Positions 1 through 9,206 are shown, counted from the stretch's first letter. The stretch: DNA of 64,000 nt from Candidatus Raymondbacteria bacterium RIFOXYA2_FULL_49_16 (GCA_001789205.1 MFYT01000058.1:74236-138235); one strand, 5' to 3'. Program-made: numbers and translations. Notes: generated from the letters alone by a model not told the origin.

Positions 1-689
1 TTTTTAAGCACGTGTTTGAGCATGACCAAGCGTTCGCTCACGCCTTTTGCGCGCGCTGTGAGCACGTACTCCTTCCCTGTTTGATCGAGAATGACAGTAC
101 GGTAGAACCTGACATCAGACCCAAGCCCCACGATTATCCAGATCCCGGCTGGAAGGACAAGAAAGGGTATGCCTTTCAGGCCTGGCTCCCAACCTGAGAT
201 AGGGAAAAGACCGAACGCAAAAGAAAGATAGTACTGACCGGCAATAATATAGACAAGAATACTGATGCTCATACCCATGACACAGAGAATGACAATGATG
301 CGGTCCCACAACCGATTACGATAAAACGCCACGACAAGCGAAAGCAATACCGAAAGGATACTTCCGATGACAAACGAGGGAACTGTCAAAGAAAGCGATG
401 GAACCAGACCTTCACGGATCATAGTGCTTATTTTTTGTTTTGTCGCCCAGGATCTGCCAAAATCGAAGCAAACCAGTTGCCTCAGATAATCGAAATACTG
501 GACAACAAGCGGTCTATCAAGACCCAGCTGGTGTTCAAGCTGCCGGACCTCCTCTTGCGACGCGTTCTTTCCAAGGATCTGGTACGCAGGATTGCCGCCA
601 ACCACGTTGAACAGGAGGAATACAACAGCAGTAACACCCAACAACAGGGGTATCATATAAAACATTCGTCTTACAATATAGGCCGCCAT
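1..689 (-). CDS. Peptide ABC transporter permease, DppB/OppB type (partial)
   Basis: Inner-membrane permease subunit of a dipeptide/oligopeptide importer. The frame opens with an ATG at 687-689, two bases after the stop of the binding-protein gene, and runs off the left edge after about 229 codons. The translation starts MAAYIVRRMFYMIPLLLGVT, the usual DppB N-terminus with its first membrane helix, followed by the extracellular segment and further helices. The cytoplasmic EAA loop is visible near the edge (EYVLTARAKGVSERLVMLKH), where the ATPase subunit docks. The C-terminal roughly 100 residues, the DppC partner and any ATPase genes lie outside the window. Family assignment is secure; substrate (peptide, nickel or other) is not determined. 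Confidence 0.9.
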   Translation of the reverse strand, partial: MAAYIVRRMFYMIPLLLGVTAVVFLLFNVVGGNPAYQILGKNASQEEVRQLEHQLGLDRPLVVQYFDYLRQLVCFDFGRSWATKQKISTMIREGLVPSLSLTVPSFVIGSILSVLLSLVVAFYRNRLWDRIIVILCVMGMSISILVYIIAGQYYLSFAFGLFPISGWEPGLKGIPFLVLPAGIWIIVGLGSDVRFYRTVILDQTGKEYVLTARAKGVSERLVMLKHVLK

Positions 690-691
690 AA

Positions 692-2464
692 TTATTGCCC
701 CAGCATCCTTTTTCTCTGGTCTGTATCTATTCTGAAATATTTTACCTGTTCCGGTGAAACAATGTGCGGCTTATAATTTTTAAGCCAGGAATAGCACAGC
801 GATTCGCTCACCCGGTGTGTGTCGAATATCCAGGGGCAGTCTTCCGCAACAATTGCCTGCATGCGTTTGATGCATGCCAGACGGTCCGCGCCATCGGTGA
901 GTACCGTTATTTTCCGGTAGAGCGAATCATATTCGGCATTTTTATAATTCGCCGCATTCTCTCCCGGAGCTTCGTTAGGTCCATAAAGCAACTGTAGAAA
1001 ATTCTCCGGATCGGGATAATCCGCCATCCACGCCAAGCCCGCAATCTGGAACTTGCTTGTCTTGAGCCGCTCGAGAAATTCGGGCCAGGTTACACCAATA
1101 ATTTTTATGCGTATTCCTATCTCTGCCATATCAGCGGTAAATTTCTCCGCCATTTGCCGTGACGTCGTGTTCGCCTGGGTCAGGTATTCAAACTCAGGCA
1201 AACCCCTGCCTCCGGGAAAGCCCGCTTCAGCCAGGCTTCTTTTTGCGCGTTCGACATCCCTTCCCTGGTAGGGATTCCTGAACGTTGCGTCGTATCCAAA
1301 GAGGCCGGGGGGAATGGGGCCTTGTGCCCGAATCGCCCTGCCATTGTAAAACAGGTCGATAATCTTGTCGACATCCACAGCCAGACTGATGGCCTGACGC
1401 AATTTCCTGCGGCTGCCCAGCAGCGTGTCCTTGAAATTGAATGTCGTATAAGTAAGATCCAGATCTTCGGCCCGGATGAATTGAATTCCCTGGTCCGTAT
1501 ATTCTTCGCGCAAGGTCTTGTCCGGATTGATCAGATTGTTATAATTATCCTTGGGAATGCCCGACCGTTCAAGATTGCCCCGCAGAAAATTGAGTATCAT
1601 AGGCTGCGTTTCAGTAAATGTATAGTATTCAAGCCGGTCAATAAACGGCAGGGGTTTTCCCGCATCATTGAGCAACCCGGCAGCGCTGTCATCCGCCCCA
1701 CCTTCAACGGGATACAGGCCGTGGACATATTTCGGGTTTTTCTCGAACACAAGCCGCAAACCCCGTCGCCATTCTTTAAGAATATAGGGGCCGGTACCTA
1801 CCGGATGATTTAAAAATTCATCCGCATAGTACTCTACTGCTTCGTGAGGAATAACCGCCGCATAACTCATGGTCAGAATATATTTGAAATACGGACAGGG
1901 TTTTGTTAGGATAATAACAAGGGTTGAATCACTCGTTGCAGCAAGACCCGCAACATCTGACAGATAATCTGCAGTATCGCTTGTTTTCAATTGCCGTGTC
2001 GAGAAACGAAACTCGTTGAGTCCGGCTATTTTATCTTCAAACAACCACCAGCCGGTTGTCCGCGTCCTAACATCCGCAAGCCGCTTAATACTGTAAATAA
2101 AATCACGCGCAACAACCTCCCTGCCTTTTCCACTGGGAAAACACAGGTCGTCGGAAAAAAAGATTCCTTTCCGAAGGTGAATCGTGTATTCAAGCCCGTC
2201 TGCCGAGATACGCGGCAGCGATTCTGCAAGACATGGCTGGATATCATAGGGCCGGGCCAGATACTTGTATTCATACAGCGGCTCGTACACCTGTTTCTGG
2301 CATATATGCGAATACAAGTCACTGCACTGCGATGGGTCGAACCCTTTGATTCTATCAGCAAGCACACCGCGATAGACATTGCCGGGAACCGGTTGTTTGA
2401 GAGAGCATGAAATAAAAGACAGAATGGAACACCAGAAAAAAAGAACCGCGGTGAGACGCATCAT
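692..2464 (-). CDS. Peptide ABC transporter substrate-binding lipoprotein (SBP family 5)
   Basis: 590-residue extracytoplasmic solute-binding protein of the DppA/OppA family. The N-terminus has a hydrophobic signal ending in FISCS, a plausible lipobox, so it is probably an outer-leaflet inner-membrane lipoprotein. The body shows family-5 landmarks: VYEPLYEYK near the start, HLRKGIFFSDD, VIPHEAVEYY, HPVGTGPYILKEW, RRKLRQAISLAVDVDKI and a late MADYPDPENFLQLLYGPNE stretch. Its ATGA start overlaps the stop of the zinc-ribbon gene by four bases and the permease follows two bases downstream, so the genes are cotranscribed. Substrate is inferred as peptide from the family only. Confidence 0.92.
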   Translation of the reverse strand: MMRLTAVLFFWCSILSFISCSLKQPVPGNVYRGVLADRIKGFDPSQCSDLYSHICQKQVYEPLYEYKYLARPYDIQPCLAESLPRISADGLEYTIHLRKGIFFSDDLCFPSGKGREVVARDFIYSIKRLADVRTRTTGWWLFEDKIAGLNEFRFSTRQLKTSDTADYLSDVAGLAATSDSTLVIILTKPCPYFKYILTMSYAAVIPHEAVEYYADEFLNHPVGTGPYILKEWRRGLRLVFEKNPKYVHGLYPVEGGADDSAAGLLNDAGKPLPFIDRLEYYTFTETQPMILNFLRGNLERSGIPKDNYNNLINPDKTLREEYTDQGIQFIRAEDLDLTYTTFNFKDTLLGSRRKLRQAISLAVDVDKIIDLFYNGRAIRAQGPIPPGLFGYDATFRNPYQGRDVERAKRSLAEAGFPGGRGLPEFEYLTQANTTSRQMAEKFTADMAEIGIRIKIIGVTWPEFLERLKTSKFQIAGLAWMADYPDPENFLQLLYGPNEAPGENAANYKNAEYDSLYRKITVLTDGADRLACIKRMQAIVAEDCPWIFDTHRVSESLCYSWLKNYKPHIVSPEQVKYFRIDTDQRKRMLGQ

Positions 2465-3147
2465 TCTTTGAGTTTGAGCCCGGCCTTTTGCACCAATCCG
2501 CTGATGACCTTCTTGAGCGCCTCGTTGTCGAGGTTGATATTCTCCCGCTGGGCCTCCATGCGCGTATAGTTGAGCGTGCGCTCAAGGTTCATGGGAAAGG
2601 CCACCGAGCTGGCAATCTGGAGAATCCGTCGCACGATTGCGGGCTTTATACCAGCGGCTTCGCCGATCTCTTGCAAAGCAGCGCCAAGATCTTGGCGGGG
2701 TTCGGGGGTTGAAAAGAGCGAAGGCTGGGCAGCAACCGCAGGCGCTTTGTCCTCCTTTGCGGGTTTGACAACTTTGGGTGCTTTGGCAGGAGCATGGGCA
2801 TTAGCTGGCACGCTCTCTGGCTTCGCGGATTTGTGAGAAGCAGGGTGGTCTTTTTTATGGGCATGCTCTTTTTCCCTGTGACGTGCGTGTTTGAGTACCA
2901 GACCCTTATTTTTGAGCGCCTTGATGCCGCACGCATGGCACACTGCCGCGCGTACGCCTTCAATCTCCATACGCACTATCTCGGTGACCGCTGAACCGCA
3001 GGAGTCGCACTCCTTGAGCTCTTGCAGTGTCTGGCTTATGCCGTCCTTTATCTCGCGCAGGACAGTAAGGTCCTTGCTGTCCATCTGTTTTTTACCAGCG
3101 ACTGCGGCCATTTTTGCGGCTAGTTTCTTTAGATTGACGTCTGCCAT
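2461..3147 (-). CDS. Zinc-ribbon protein of unknown function with Ala/Lys/Pro-rich linker
   Basis: 228 residues from the ATG at 3145-3147, which has a GGAGA-type ribosome site; a longer in-frame extension to 3237 overlaps lipM and is less likely. Residues 47-73 carry two CxxC pairs (CDSC and CHAC), a likely zinc ribbon. Residues about 80-150 are a low-complexity His/Lys/Ala/Pro linker, and about 155-228 form a compact helical C-terminal domain (LGAALQEIGEAAGIKPAIV). No signal peptide. I do not recognise a named family. It sits between lipM and the peptide-binding protein and overlaps the latter by four bases, so it is cotranscribed with transport genes; a nucleic-acid-binding or regulatory role would be a guess. 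Confidence 0.7.
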   Translation of the reverse strand: MADVNLKKLAAKMAAVAGKKQMDSKDLTVLREIKDGISQTLQELKECDSCGSAVTEIVRMEIEGVRAAVCHACGIKALKNKGLVLKHARHREKEHAHKKDHPASHKSAKPESVPANAHAPAKAPKVVKPAKEDKAPAVAAQPSLFSTPEPRQDLGAALQEIGEAAGIKPAIVRRILQIASSVAFPMNLERTLNYTRMEAQRENINLDNEALKKVISGLVQKAGLKLKE

Positions 3148-3194
3148 GATAGGTAAGTCTCCTGATAGTGAATGATATGCCGTACAATATATAA

Positions 3195-3941
3195 TTAATT
3201 GATACCGTTTGAAACAATCACAGATTCCTTGCCCCATGCGTCGCTGAACCCTTGTCTGAACGCCTCAGCAGCCTGATCGAAGGTCACGGTCTTTCCCATA
3301 ACATCCTGGACCGTTGTGGATTCCGCTGTCACAAGACGACGGTATTCCTCGCGCACGTGTTCCGGGGCATTGAGATAATCGGCAATATCCAACCCGCGTG
3401 AAAGAAGGAGCGATCCGTGCTGGAGGAACCTCTTCTGTGTCCGTTTCTGGGCGCTACCAAGTATTTTCCTGCCCTCTACTTTTAATTCGTACCGCGCTGT
3501 GGAAGCAAAGCAGGGCAGTGATGCATGGGACCGCGAACGCTCGTCAGGATTTTTCGCCTTTTCCAGCTGGCACTTGACACCAAGCAGCTCAAGGCTTGCC
3601 GCCAAGGCTTCCCCGATCTTTTTATACGTCTGGTTCAGGTCGTTTCCAAACATGCCACCAACGGGGCCTGCCACGGAATAGGTCAATTCTTTGTGGTGAA
3701 GGACCGCCCTGCCGCCGGTTAGGCGTTTGACGCAATCGATACCATCAGCACGAAGATGGTCAAGATCCAGTTCCTTCTCCGCCTTTTGGCCAAACCCTAT
3801 GGAAACAGCCGGAGGAGACCAGCCATACACGCGCAGAAACACGCCTTCGTTTGCCGCAAGGAGGCGCGCATCGAAAGACATGTTGTATATGGCGGTCTGG
3901 TGGCCGGAATTAATAAAAAAAAGAGTGGCGCAATCAGACAT
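3195..3941 (-). CDS. lipM: Octanoyl/lipoyl protein transferase, LipM/LplA family
   Basis: 248-residue member of the biotin/lipoate A/B ligase fold. The substrate-binding signature KRLTGGRAVLHHKELTYS lies at residues 72-89. The stretch LPCFASTARYELKVEGRKI places Cys144 and Lys159 where LipM-type octanoyl-[ACP]:GcvH transferases have their acyl-cysteine nucleophile and acyl-binding lysine; classical LplA ligases lack this cysteine and carry a C-terminal domain that is absent here. The expected reaction is transfer of octanoate from ACP to the lipoyl domain of GcvH or E2 proteins in the cytoplasm. The fatty-acid operon and gcvPB lie a few kilobases upstream, which fits. LipM versus LplA rests on the cysteine and length. 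Confidence 0.82.
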   Translation of the reverse strand: MSDCATLFFINSGHQTAIYNMSFDARLLAANEGVFLRVYGWSPPAVSIGFGQKAEKELDLDHLRADGIDCVKRLTGGRAVLHHKELTYSVAGPVGGMFGNDLNQTYKKIGEALAASLELLGVKCQLEKAKNPDERSRSHASLPCFASTARYELKVEGRKILGSAQKRTQKRFLQHGSLLLSRGLDIADYLNAPEHVREEYRRLVTAESTTVQDVMGKTVTFDQAAEAFRQGFSDAWGKESVIVSNGIN

Positions 3942-3971
3942 TTTATTCCTTGCATGTCACCGGTGAATAAA

Positions 3972-5129
3972 TCAAAGCCATTGTTCCAAATTTTCGAGAT
4001 ATCGCTCCCATGGCAACACCTGAACATTCCCTAAAAAGAATGGCTGACCTATTGCTCCAACAAGGAAAAGAGGAACATCTGGGTTGTTTTGACCAAAATC
4101 CCTAAGGCCACGGCAATCCGGCTGTGCAACCGAAGTACCAGACTTAATCTCAATGGCCGCTTGTATTGTACCATGCTTTACAATAAGCAGGTCCACTTCC
4201 GACCCGCTTCTAGTACGCCAGTAGAACAACTCGGCCTCGCTTCGTCGATATGAAATCATGCGATACGTCTCCAGAACAATGAATTGCTCAAAGAGCCTGC
4301 CGCGACGCACCGGATCGAGACCAGCAGTCAATTGTTTCTGCAATGCGTTAGCGATACCCGTATCGAACAAATAATACTTTGGATGGGCAGAAACTCGCTT
4401 CCCAACGCTTTTAATATAAGGATCAATTCGTATCCCGATGAGCGTATCTTCAAGGATGGAATAATAGGACTTGACAGAATTGCATGACAGTCCGCATTCC
4501 CTGCCTATCCCGGTTTGGTTTACTATTTCACCGTTTCTGGCCGCGGCAATATCGAGGAAACGTGAGAATCCGGCCAGATTTCGGGCAATGCCTTCACTCT
4601 GGATTTCCTCGCGAAGATAGGTATCCGCATAGGCTGCCAAGGTCTCCTGCGTTTCTATCTCGCTTTTTCCAGCGCAGCCAACCAATGTTCCGAAGCGAAG
4701 CGCGGTCTCCAGGTTGAAATTTTCTTTTTGTTCCAGATAGGTCAGTGGATGAAGTCTCCGTTCCACAGCCCTACCGCCCAGGAGATTGACCCCGCCTCTG
4801 CACAATTTTCTCGCGCTCGATCCAGTCATAATAAACCTTGTGCCTGGATAATCTGCAATAAGTGAATGGATTTCGTTCAATAGGGCCGGTACACGCTGGA
4901 TCTCATCGATGACGATTTCAGTGACGCCTTCCTTTTCTATTTTATAAACAGAATTTCTCCGAAATTGTTCAGGGGCCTTAAGATAGAGGTGGTATTCTTC
5001 CGAATGGAGAAGGTCAACATACCATCCATTTTTCAAATTCTCCCTGACCAGCGTGCTTTTTCCGGTTTGCCGAGCCCCGAATAAAAAGAAGGAGCTTTTT
5101 TCTGGTAAATTTATAAGTCTTTTAATCAT
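3972..5129 (-). CDS. AAA family ATPase with DUF4143 domain
   Basis: 385 residues. Walker A is GARQTGKST near the N-terminus and Walker B is EIVIDEIQRVP; a sensor-like FIMTGSSARKL follows. The C-terminal DUF4143 half ends in RTRSGSEVDLLIV ... AIEIKSG, the E-VD-ExK pattern of a PD-(D/E)xK nuclease-like fold. Such proteins are common, often horizontally acquired, and their function is generally unknown (toxin-antitoxin, defence and DNA-repair roles have been suggested for the family). It lies between rnc and lipM on the same strand, with an AT-rich 125-base gap upstream unlike the neighbouring operon. The family call is firm, the role is not known. Confidence 0.9.
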   Translation of the reverse strand: MIKRLINLPEKSSFFLFGARQTGKSTLVRENLKNGWYVDLLHSEEYHLYLKAPEQFRRNSVYKIEKEGVTEIVIDEIQRVPALLNEIHSLIADYPGTRFIMTGSSARKLCRGGVNLLGGRAVERRLHPLTYLEQKENFNLETALRFGTLVGCAGKSEIETQETLAAYADTYLREEIQSEGIARNLAGFSRFLDIAAARNGEIVNQTGIGRECGLSCNSVKSYYSILEDTLIGIRIDPYIKSVGKRVSAHPKYYLFDTGIANALQKQLTAGLDPVRRGRLFEQFIVLETYRMISYRRSEAELFYWRTRSGSEVDLLIVKHGTIQAAIEIKSGTSVAQPDCRGLRDFGQNNPDVPLFLVGAIGQPFFLGNVQVLPWERYLENLEQWL

Positions 5130-5254
5130 GATTCATTTTTTACGGTAAATAATGCAACATAATTAACATAAATTATATCTTATTTAAATTCAAGTGATAA
5201 AATGAAAATACTATACATTATTTATGTATAATTTATAAAATTAGGGAACGGAAA
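5130..5254. other. AT-rich intergenic stretch upstream of the DUF4143 ATPase
   Basis: This gap between rnc and the ATPase gene is far richer in A and T than either neighbour and contains no open frame. It presumably carries the promoter of the ATPase gene. The rnc stop region can form a short CGGAAA/TTTCCG hairpin without a T-run, so no convincing terminator is seen. The compositional break supports late arrival of the ATPase gene. Confidence 0.5.
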
Positions 5255-6043
5255 TTATTTTTCCGATTTGATATCCGGGTTCTTCTCCAGGAAATCGAGC
5301 GCGGACCGGGCAGCGGCCTGCTCAGCCTCTTTTTTGCTCTTTCCCTGGCCGGCGCCAAAATGTTTTCCCCAGAATTTTACGCTGATGTCAAACGTTTTAG
5401 CGTGGTCCGGCCCAGATTCAGATGTTACTTCGTATTGGGGAATCTCGTTGCCCCGCGCCTGCACGAATTCCAGAAGCCTGCTTTTAAAATTGCTGTAATC
5501 TTCGTCGGTGAGCATCCTGTCGAGCATGACCAGCACATGTTTTTTAATGAACGTCTCGGCCGCGGCGTAGCCGCCATCGAGATAAATTGCCGCAATGAGC
5601 GCCTCGAACGTATTACTGTTGATTGAAAACCGTGTGCGGCCGCCGGTTTTTTCCTCGGACCTGCTCAACTTGAGCTGGTCGCCCAGATTGATGCGGTCAG
5701 CCGCCTCCTTGAGCGCTTTCCGGGAAATGAGCAGGGACCTGATCCGGGAAAGTTCGCCCTCTTCCTTGTCCGGATACCGGGAGAAGAGAAAATTGCTTGC
5801 CACGAGTCCCAGCACTGCGTCACCAAGAAACTCGAGACGCTCGTTGGACATCAGATTGCTGTTGGAAACGGCAAAGGCGTATGACCGGTGTGAAAGCGCA
5901 TGATCGAGCAGGGACGTATCGCGGAACACATAGCCAATGCGCCCTTCAAACCCATCGGCGCTGCCGACGGTCCGCGAAAACAACCGGCCGATCAGCCGTT
6001 TTAGGACATGCACACGAATTACGTTTTCCTGAGTACCAGGCAC
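5255..6043 (-). CDS. rnc: Ribonuclease III
   Basis: 262-residue double-strand-specific endoribonuclease for rRNA and mRNA processing. The catalytic signature ERLEFLGDAVLGLVAS and the second acidic site EALIAAIYLDGGY are intact, and the C-terminal third is a double-stranded RNA-binding domain (PQYEVTSESGPDHAKTF ... GKSKKEAEQAAA). The long frame begins with GTG at 6043 and overlaps the end of fabF by 25 bases; an in-frame GTG at 6013, just after the fabF stop and preceded by AGGA, is an equally plausible start. Last gene of the fatty-acid operon, an order known from many bacteria. Confidence 0.96.
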   Translation of the reverse strand: MPGTQENVIRVHVLKRLIGRLFSRTVGSADGFEGRIGYVFRDTSLLDHALSHRSYAFAVSNSNLMSNERLEFLGDAVLGLVASNFLFSRYPDKEEGELSRIRSLLISRKALKEAADRINLGDQLKLSRSEEKTGGRTRFSINSNTFEALIAAIYLDGGYAAAETFIKKHVLVMLDRMLTDEDYSNFKSRLLEFVQARGNEIPQYEVTSESGPDHAKTFDISVKFWGKHFGAGQGKSKKEAEQAAARSALDFLEKNPDIKSEK

Positions 6044-7251
6044 GCGTTGTGCCCGCCAAAACCGAACGAATTGGAAATCGCGACCTTGATGTCCCGTTTT
6101 ACGGCCGTGTTTGGCGTATAATTGAGATCGCAGTCGGGATCGGGGTCCTCGTAATTAATGGTTGGAGGCACTACGCCGTTCTGAAGTGACAATGCAGAGG
6201 CAATGAGTTCAACGCTTCCGGATGCGCCCAGCAAATGGCCAACCATGGATTTGGTCGAACTGATATTGATATCGTAGGCGCGTTGACCAAACACCGTTTT
6301 GATGGCCGCTGTTTCATTTTTGTCGTTAAGCTCGGTGGAGGTTCCGTGCGCATTGATGTAATCGACCGTCTCTGGACCCAACTGCGCCGATGCGAGCGCC
6401 GCGCGTATTGCGCGCGCCGCCCCTTCCCCGCCCTCAGCGGGAGCGGTCATATGGTATGCGTCGGAACTGTAGCCAGCACCGCAAAATTCCGCGTAGATGC
6501 GGGCGCCGCGGGCGAGCGCGTGCTCCTCGGACTCCAGAATAATGATGCCCGCGCCCTCGCCCATGACAAAACCGTCGCGTTTTTTATCAAACGGACACGA
6601 CGACTTGCTCGGCGGATCGAAGCGCATTGACATTGCACGTGCCGAACAGAATCCCGCCATGCCCATGTCGCAGATAGTGGCCTCGGCGCCGCCGCTGATC
6701 ATGACATCGGCCTCGCCGTACCGGATGAGTTTGAGAGATTCGCCCAGGGCATGGGCGCTAGAAGCGCAGGCCGAGACGCACGCGAAGTTGGGTCCCTTGG
6801 CGCCATTGATGATGGACACCATGCCCGAAGCCATATCCGCGATCATCATTGGAATAAAGAAGGGGCTGACGCGGTCAGGGCCTTTTTCGAGCAGGATGCG
6901 GTGCTGCTCCTGCAGGGTATTGAGGCCGCCAATTCCCGATCCGATGACACATCCCACACGGTCAGCGTTGACCGCCTTCATGTCGAGCTTTGCGTCTTGA
7001 ATGGCCATGGCGGCCGCACCCACCGCGTACTGGACGAACAGATCCATGCGCCGGACTTCCTTCTTGGACATGAAGTTTTCCGGATTGTAATCCTTGACTT
7101 CACCCACCACTTTGACCGGATATTTGTCCCGGTCAACCTTGGTGGCAAGGTTGAGTCCGCTCTGCCCATTCAGCAGCGCGTTCCAGAATTTTTCGAGAGT
7201 GGACCCCACCGGGGTAACCACTCCCATGCCAGTTATAACAACTTTTTTCAT
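6019..7251 (-). CDS. fabF: 3-oxoacyl-[acyl-carrier-protein] synthase II
   Basis: 410-residue condensing enzyme that elongates acyl-ACP with malonyl-ACP in type II fatty-acid synthesis. The KAS triad is visible: Cys162 in VSACASSAHAL, a histidine in NAHGTSTELND and a second histidine in SMVGHLLGASGSVE. The C-terminal glycine-rich SNSFGFGGHNACLV is also typical. Length matches the family. It follows acpP with a 14-base gap and overlaps the long rnc start, so translation of the operon tail is probably coupled. Confidence 0.97.
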   Translation of the reverse strand: MKKVVITGMGVVTPVGSTLEKFWNALLNGQSGLNLATKVDRDKYPVKVVGEVKDYNPENFMSKKEVRRMDLFVQYAVGAAAMAIQDAKLDMKAVNADRVGCVIGSGIGGLNTLQEQHRILLEKGPDRVSPFFIPMMIADMASGMVSIINGAKGPNFACVSACASSAHALGESLKLIRYGEADVMISGGAEATICDMGMAGFCSARAMSMRFDPPSKSSCPFDKKRDGFVMGEGAGIIILESEEHALARGARIYAEFCGAGYSSDAYHMTAPAEGGEGAARAIRAALASAQLGPETVDYINAHGTSTELNDKNETAAIKTVFGQRAYDINISSTKSMVGHLLGASGSVELIASALSLQNGVVPPTINYEDPDPDCDLNYTPNTAVKRDIKVAISNSFGFGGHNACLVLRKT

Positions 7252-7265
7252 TCAACCCTTTCTTC

Positions 7266-7496
7266 TTATGACACTCCCTTTGATTTCAGATAGGCGATGG
7301 CATCACCGACGGTCTTCATCTTTTCAGCGTCTTCATCGGGAATTTCTATGTTGAATTTCTCTTCGAACGCCATGACCAGCTCAACGGTATCGAGCGAATC
7401 GGCGCCCAGATCGTCGATAAAATTCGATTCGGTCTTGATCTGGTCGATGTTGACTCCCAGCTTCTCAGCGACGATTTCTTTTACTTTCTCTTCCAT
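7266..7496 (-). CDS. acpP: Acyl carrier protein
   Basis: 76-residue acidic carrier protein. The phosphopantetheine attachment site is Ser34 in [13 protein letters not shown]. Family length and the acidic helix II ([16 protein letters not shown]) are standard. It lies between fabG and fabF, the normal position in the operon, with a good AGGAGG ribosome site, as expected for a very abundant protein. Confidence 0.98.
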   Translation of the reverse strand: MEEKVKEIVAEKLGVNIDQIKTESNFIDDLGADSLDTVELVMAFEEKFNIEIPDEDAEKMKTVGDAIAYLKSKGVS

Positions 7497-7538
7497 GGCA
7501 ATACCTCCTGTTAAGTAAAAATGGTATAGTTCTCTACA

Positions 7539-8279
7539 TTACATAGTCATGCCGCCATCAACGGCAAGTACCTGGCCGGTAACATAGGCGGCGTCGGGCG
7601 ATGCGAGAAAAGCCACGGCATCGGCGACATGCGCGGCTTCACCCAAGCTTCCCAACGGAATAAATTGCGTCAGTTTCGCCTTGTCCTCGTCCTTGAGCTT
7701 GTCGGTCATGGCGGTGCGGATGAATCCCGGCGCAATGGCATTGCTGGTAACGCCCTTGCCCGCGAATTCCTTGGCAACAGTCTTGGTAAAGGCGATGAGA
7801 CCGCCCTTGCTTGCGGCATAATTCGCCTGCCCCGCATTGCCCATGAGTCCCACAACAGAGGCAATGTTAATAACCCGGCCATAGCCGGCGCGCATAATAT
7901 GCTTGATCGCGAATTTCGTACATAAAAAAGCGCTTTTTAAATTCACATTGAGCACCAGGTCCCATTCTTCCTCTTTCATCCGAAGAAGAAGACCGTCGCG
8001 TGTGATGCCGGCGTTGTTGACCAGAATGTTGATGGTGCCAAAGGCCTCAACCGCCTTCTTCACCATTTCCTCGACATCGGCCGATTTTGACACATCGCAG
8101 ACAAGTCCAATGGCCTTGACGCCCATTGCGGAAATCTCCTTAGCAGCGGCTTCGGCCGTTGCCTGGTCGATATCGCATACTATAATGTTTGCGCCTTCGC
8201 GTGCGAGCCGGTCGGCAATGGCTTTTCCTATGCCGCGCCCGCCGCCTGTGACAAGTGCCACTTTGTTCTGAAGTTTCAT
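7539..8279 (-). CDS. fabG: 3-oxoacyl-[acyl-carrier-protein] reductase
   Basis: 246-residue NADPH-dependent short-chain dehydrogenase that reduces 3-oxoacyl-ACP. The cofactor loop is TGGGRGIGKA, the structural motif is NNAGITRD, and the catalytic Ser141-Tyr154-Lys158 appear in ASVVGLMGNAGQANYAASK. Its start overlaps the end of fabD by four bases. Placement inside the fab operon separates it from the many other SDR enzymes. Confidence 0.97.
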   Translation of the reverse strand: MKLQNKVALVTGGGRGIGKAIADRLAREGANIIVCDIDQATAEAAAKEISAMGVKAIGLVCDVSKSADVEEMVKKAVEAFGTINILVNNAGITRDGLLLRMKEEEWDLVLNVNLKSAFLCTKFAIKHIMRAGYGRVINIASVVGLMGNAGQANYAASKGGLIAFTKTVAKEFAGKGVTSNAIAPGFIRTAMTDKLKDEDKAKLTQFIPLGSLGEAAHVADAVAFLASPDAAYVTGQVLAVDGGMTM

Positions 8280-9202
8280 ACTAATACGCTCCCTGCTGTT
8301 TGGAGTGCCTGGTCGATCTCGGCCATGGTTGCGGCAGGAACGACCTGAATATTCCTGTTAATTTTACGTAAAAGACCCATCAGAATCTTACCCGGGCCCA
8401 TTTCAACCGCTATTCCCGCTTCAGCATTCTCGAACGACGCGACCCACCGCACGGGCGAAAAAAGCTGCTGGTAGAGCAAATCGCGTATAACTGCACCCAC
8501 AGTGACGGGTTGGGCGGTGACGTTCGAAATGACCGGGACCTTTGTATCCCGAATGGGAGCCGATGCCAGCGCGTCCTTCATTTGTTCGGCTGCCTCCTGC
8601 ATAAGCGGGGAATGGAAAGCGCCGGAAACCTGCAACGGCACAACCCGCTTGGCGCCAGCAACAATGAGCGCGTCAGAGGCCTTTTTCACTCCTTCTGGCG
8701 TGCCTGAAATGACTGTTTGGTCGGGCGTGTTCTGGTTCGCGGGAACCACGACATCACCCGCCTGCGAGATCTCGCCGCAGATTTTCTCAATGACCGCGCT
8801 GTCGGCGCCCATGACCGCGGCCATGGTTCCCTTGGTGGCCCGGGCCATGAGCAGCCCGCGCTGCCGCACCAGCTTCAGGCCTGTCGCAAAATCAAAGCCG
8901 CCCGCGGCCGCAATGGCGGTATATTCGCCAAGCGAATGGCCCGCAGTACAATTAGATGAAACGCCCGCGCGCGCGAAAAACTCATATATAGCAAAGCTAT
9001 TCACGAAAAGCGCTGGCTGTGTGTTCTCGGTCTGTTTCAGTGCGTTGTCGGGTCCTTCGAACATAATTTTTTTCAGGTCAAACCCCAAAATATCGCACGC
9101 CTCGTCGAAACGCTGTCGTACACATGTGTCGGCGGCATACAGTTCCTTGCCCATGCCCACGGCCTGCGCCCCTTGTCCGGGAAAAAGAAAATATATTTTC
9201 AT
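8276..9202 (-). CDS. fabD: Malonyl-CoA:ACP transacylase
   Basis: 308-residue enzyme that charges ACP with malonate. The N-terminal FPGQGAQAVGMGKELY and the nucleophile elbow GHSLGEY (Ser90) are diagnostic, and the partner histidine lies in VSGAFHSPLM. It starts four bases after fabH ends and overlaps fabG by four bases, so it is translationally coupled on both sides. Confidence 0.97.
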   Translation of the reverse strand: MKIYFLFPGQGAQAVGMGKELYAADTCVRQRFDEACDILGFDLKKIMFEGPDNALKQTENTQPALFVNSFAIYEFFARAGVSSNCTAGHSLGEYTAIAAAGGFDFATGLKLVRQRGLLMARATKGTMAAVMGADSAVIEKICGEISQAGDVVVPANQNTPDQTVISGTPEGVKKASDALIVAGAKRVVPLQVSGAFHSPLMQEAAEQMKDALASAPIRDTKVPVISNVTAQPVTVGAVIRDLLYQQLFSPVRWVASFENAEAGIAVEMGPGKILMGLLRKINRNIQVVPAATMAEIDQALQTAGSVLV

Positions 9203-9206
9203 GCGT

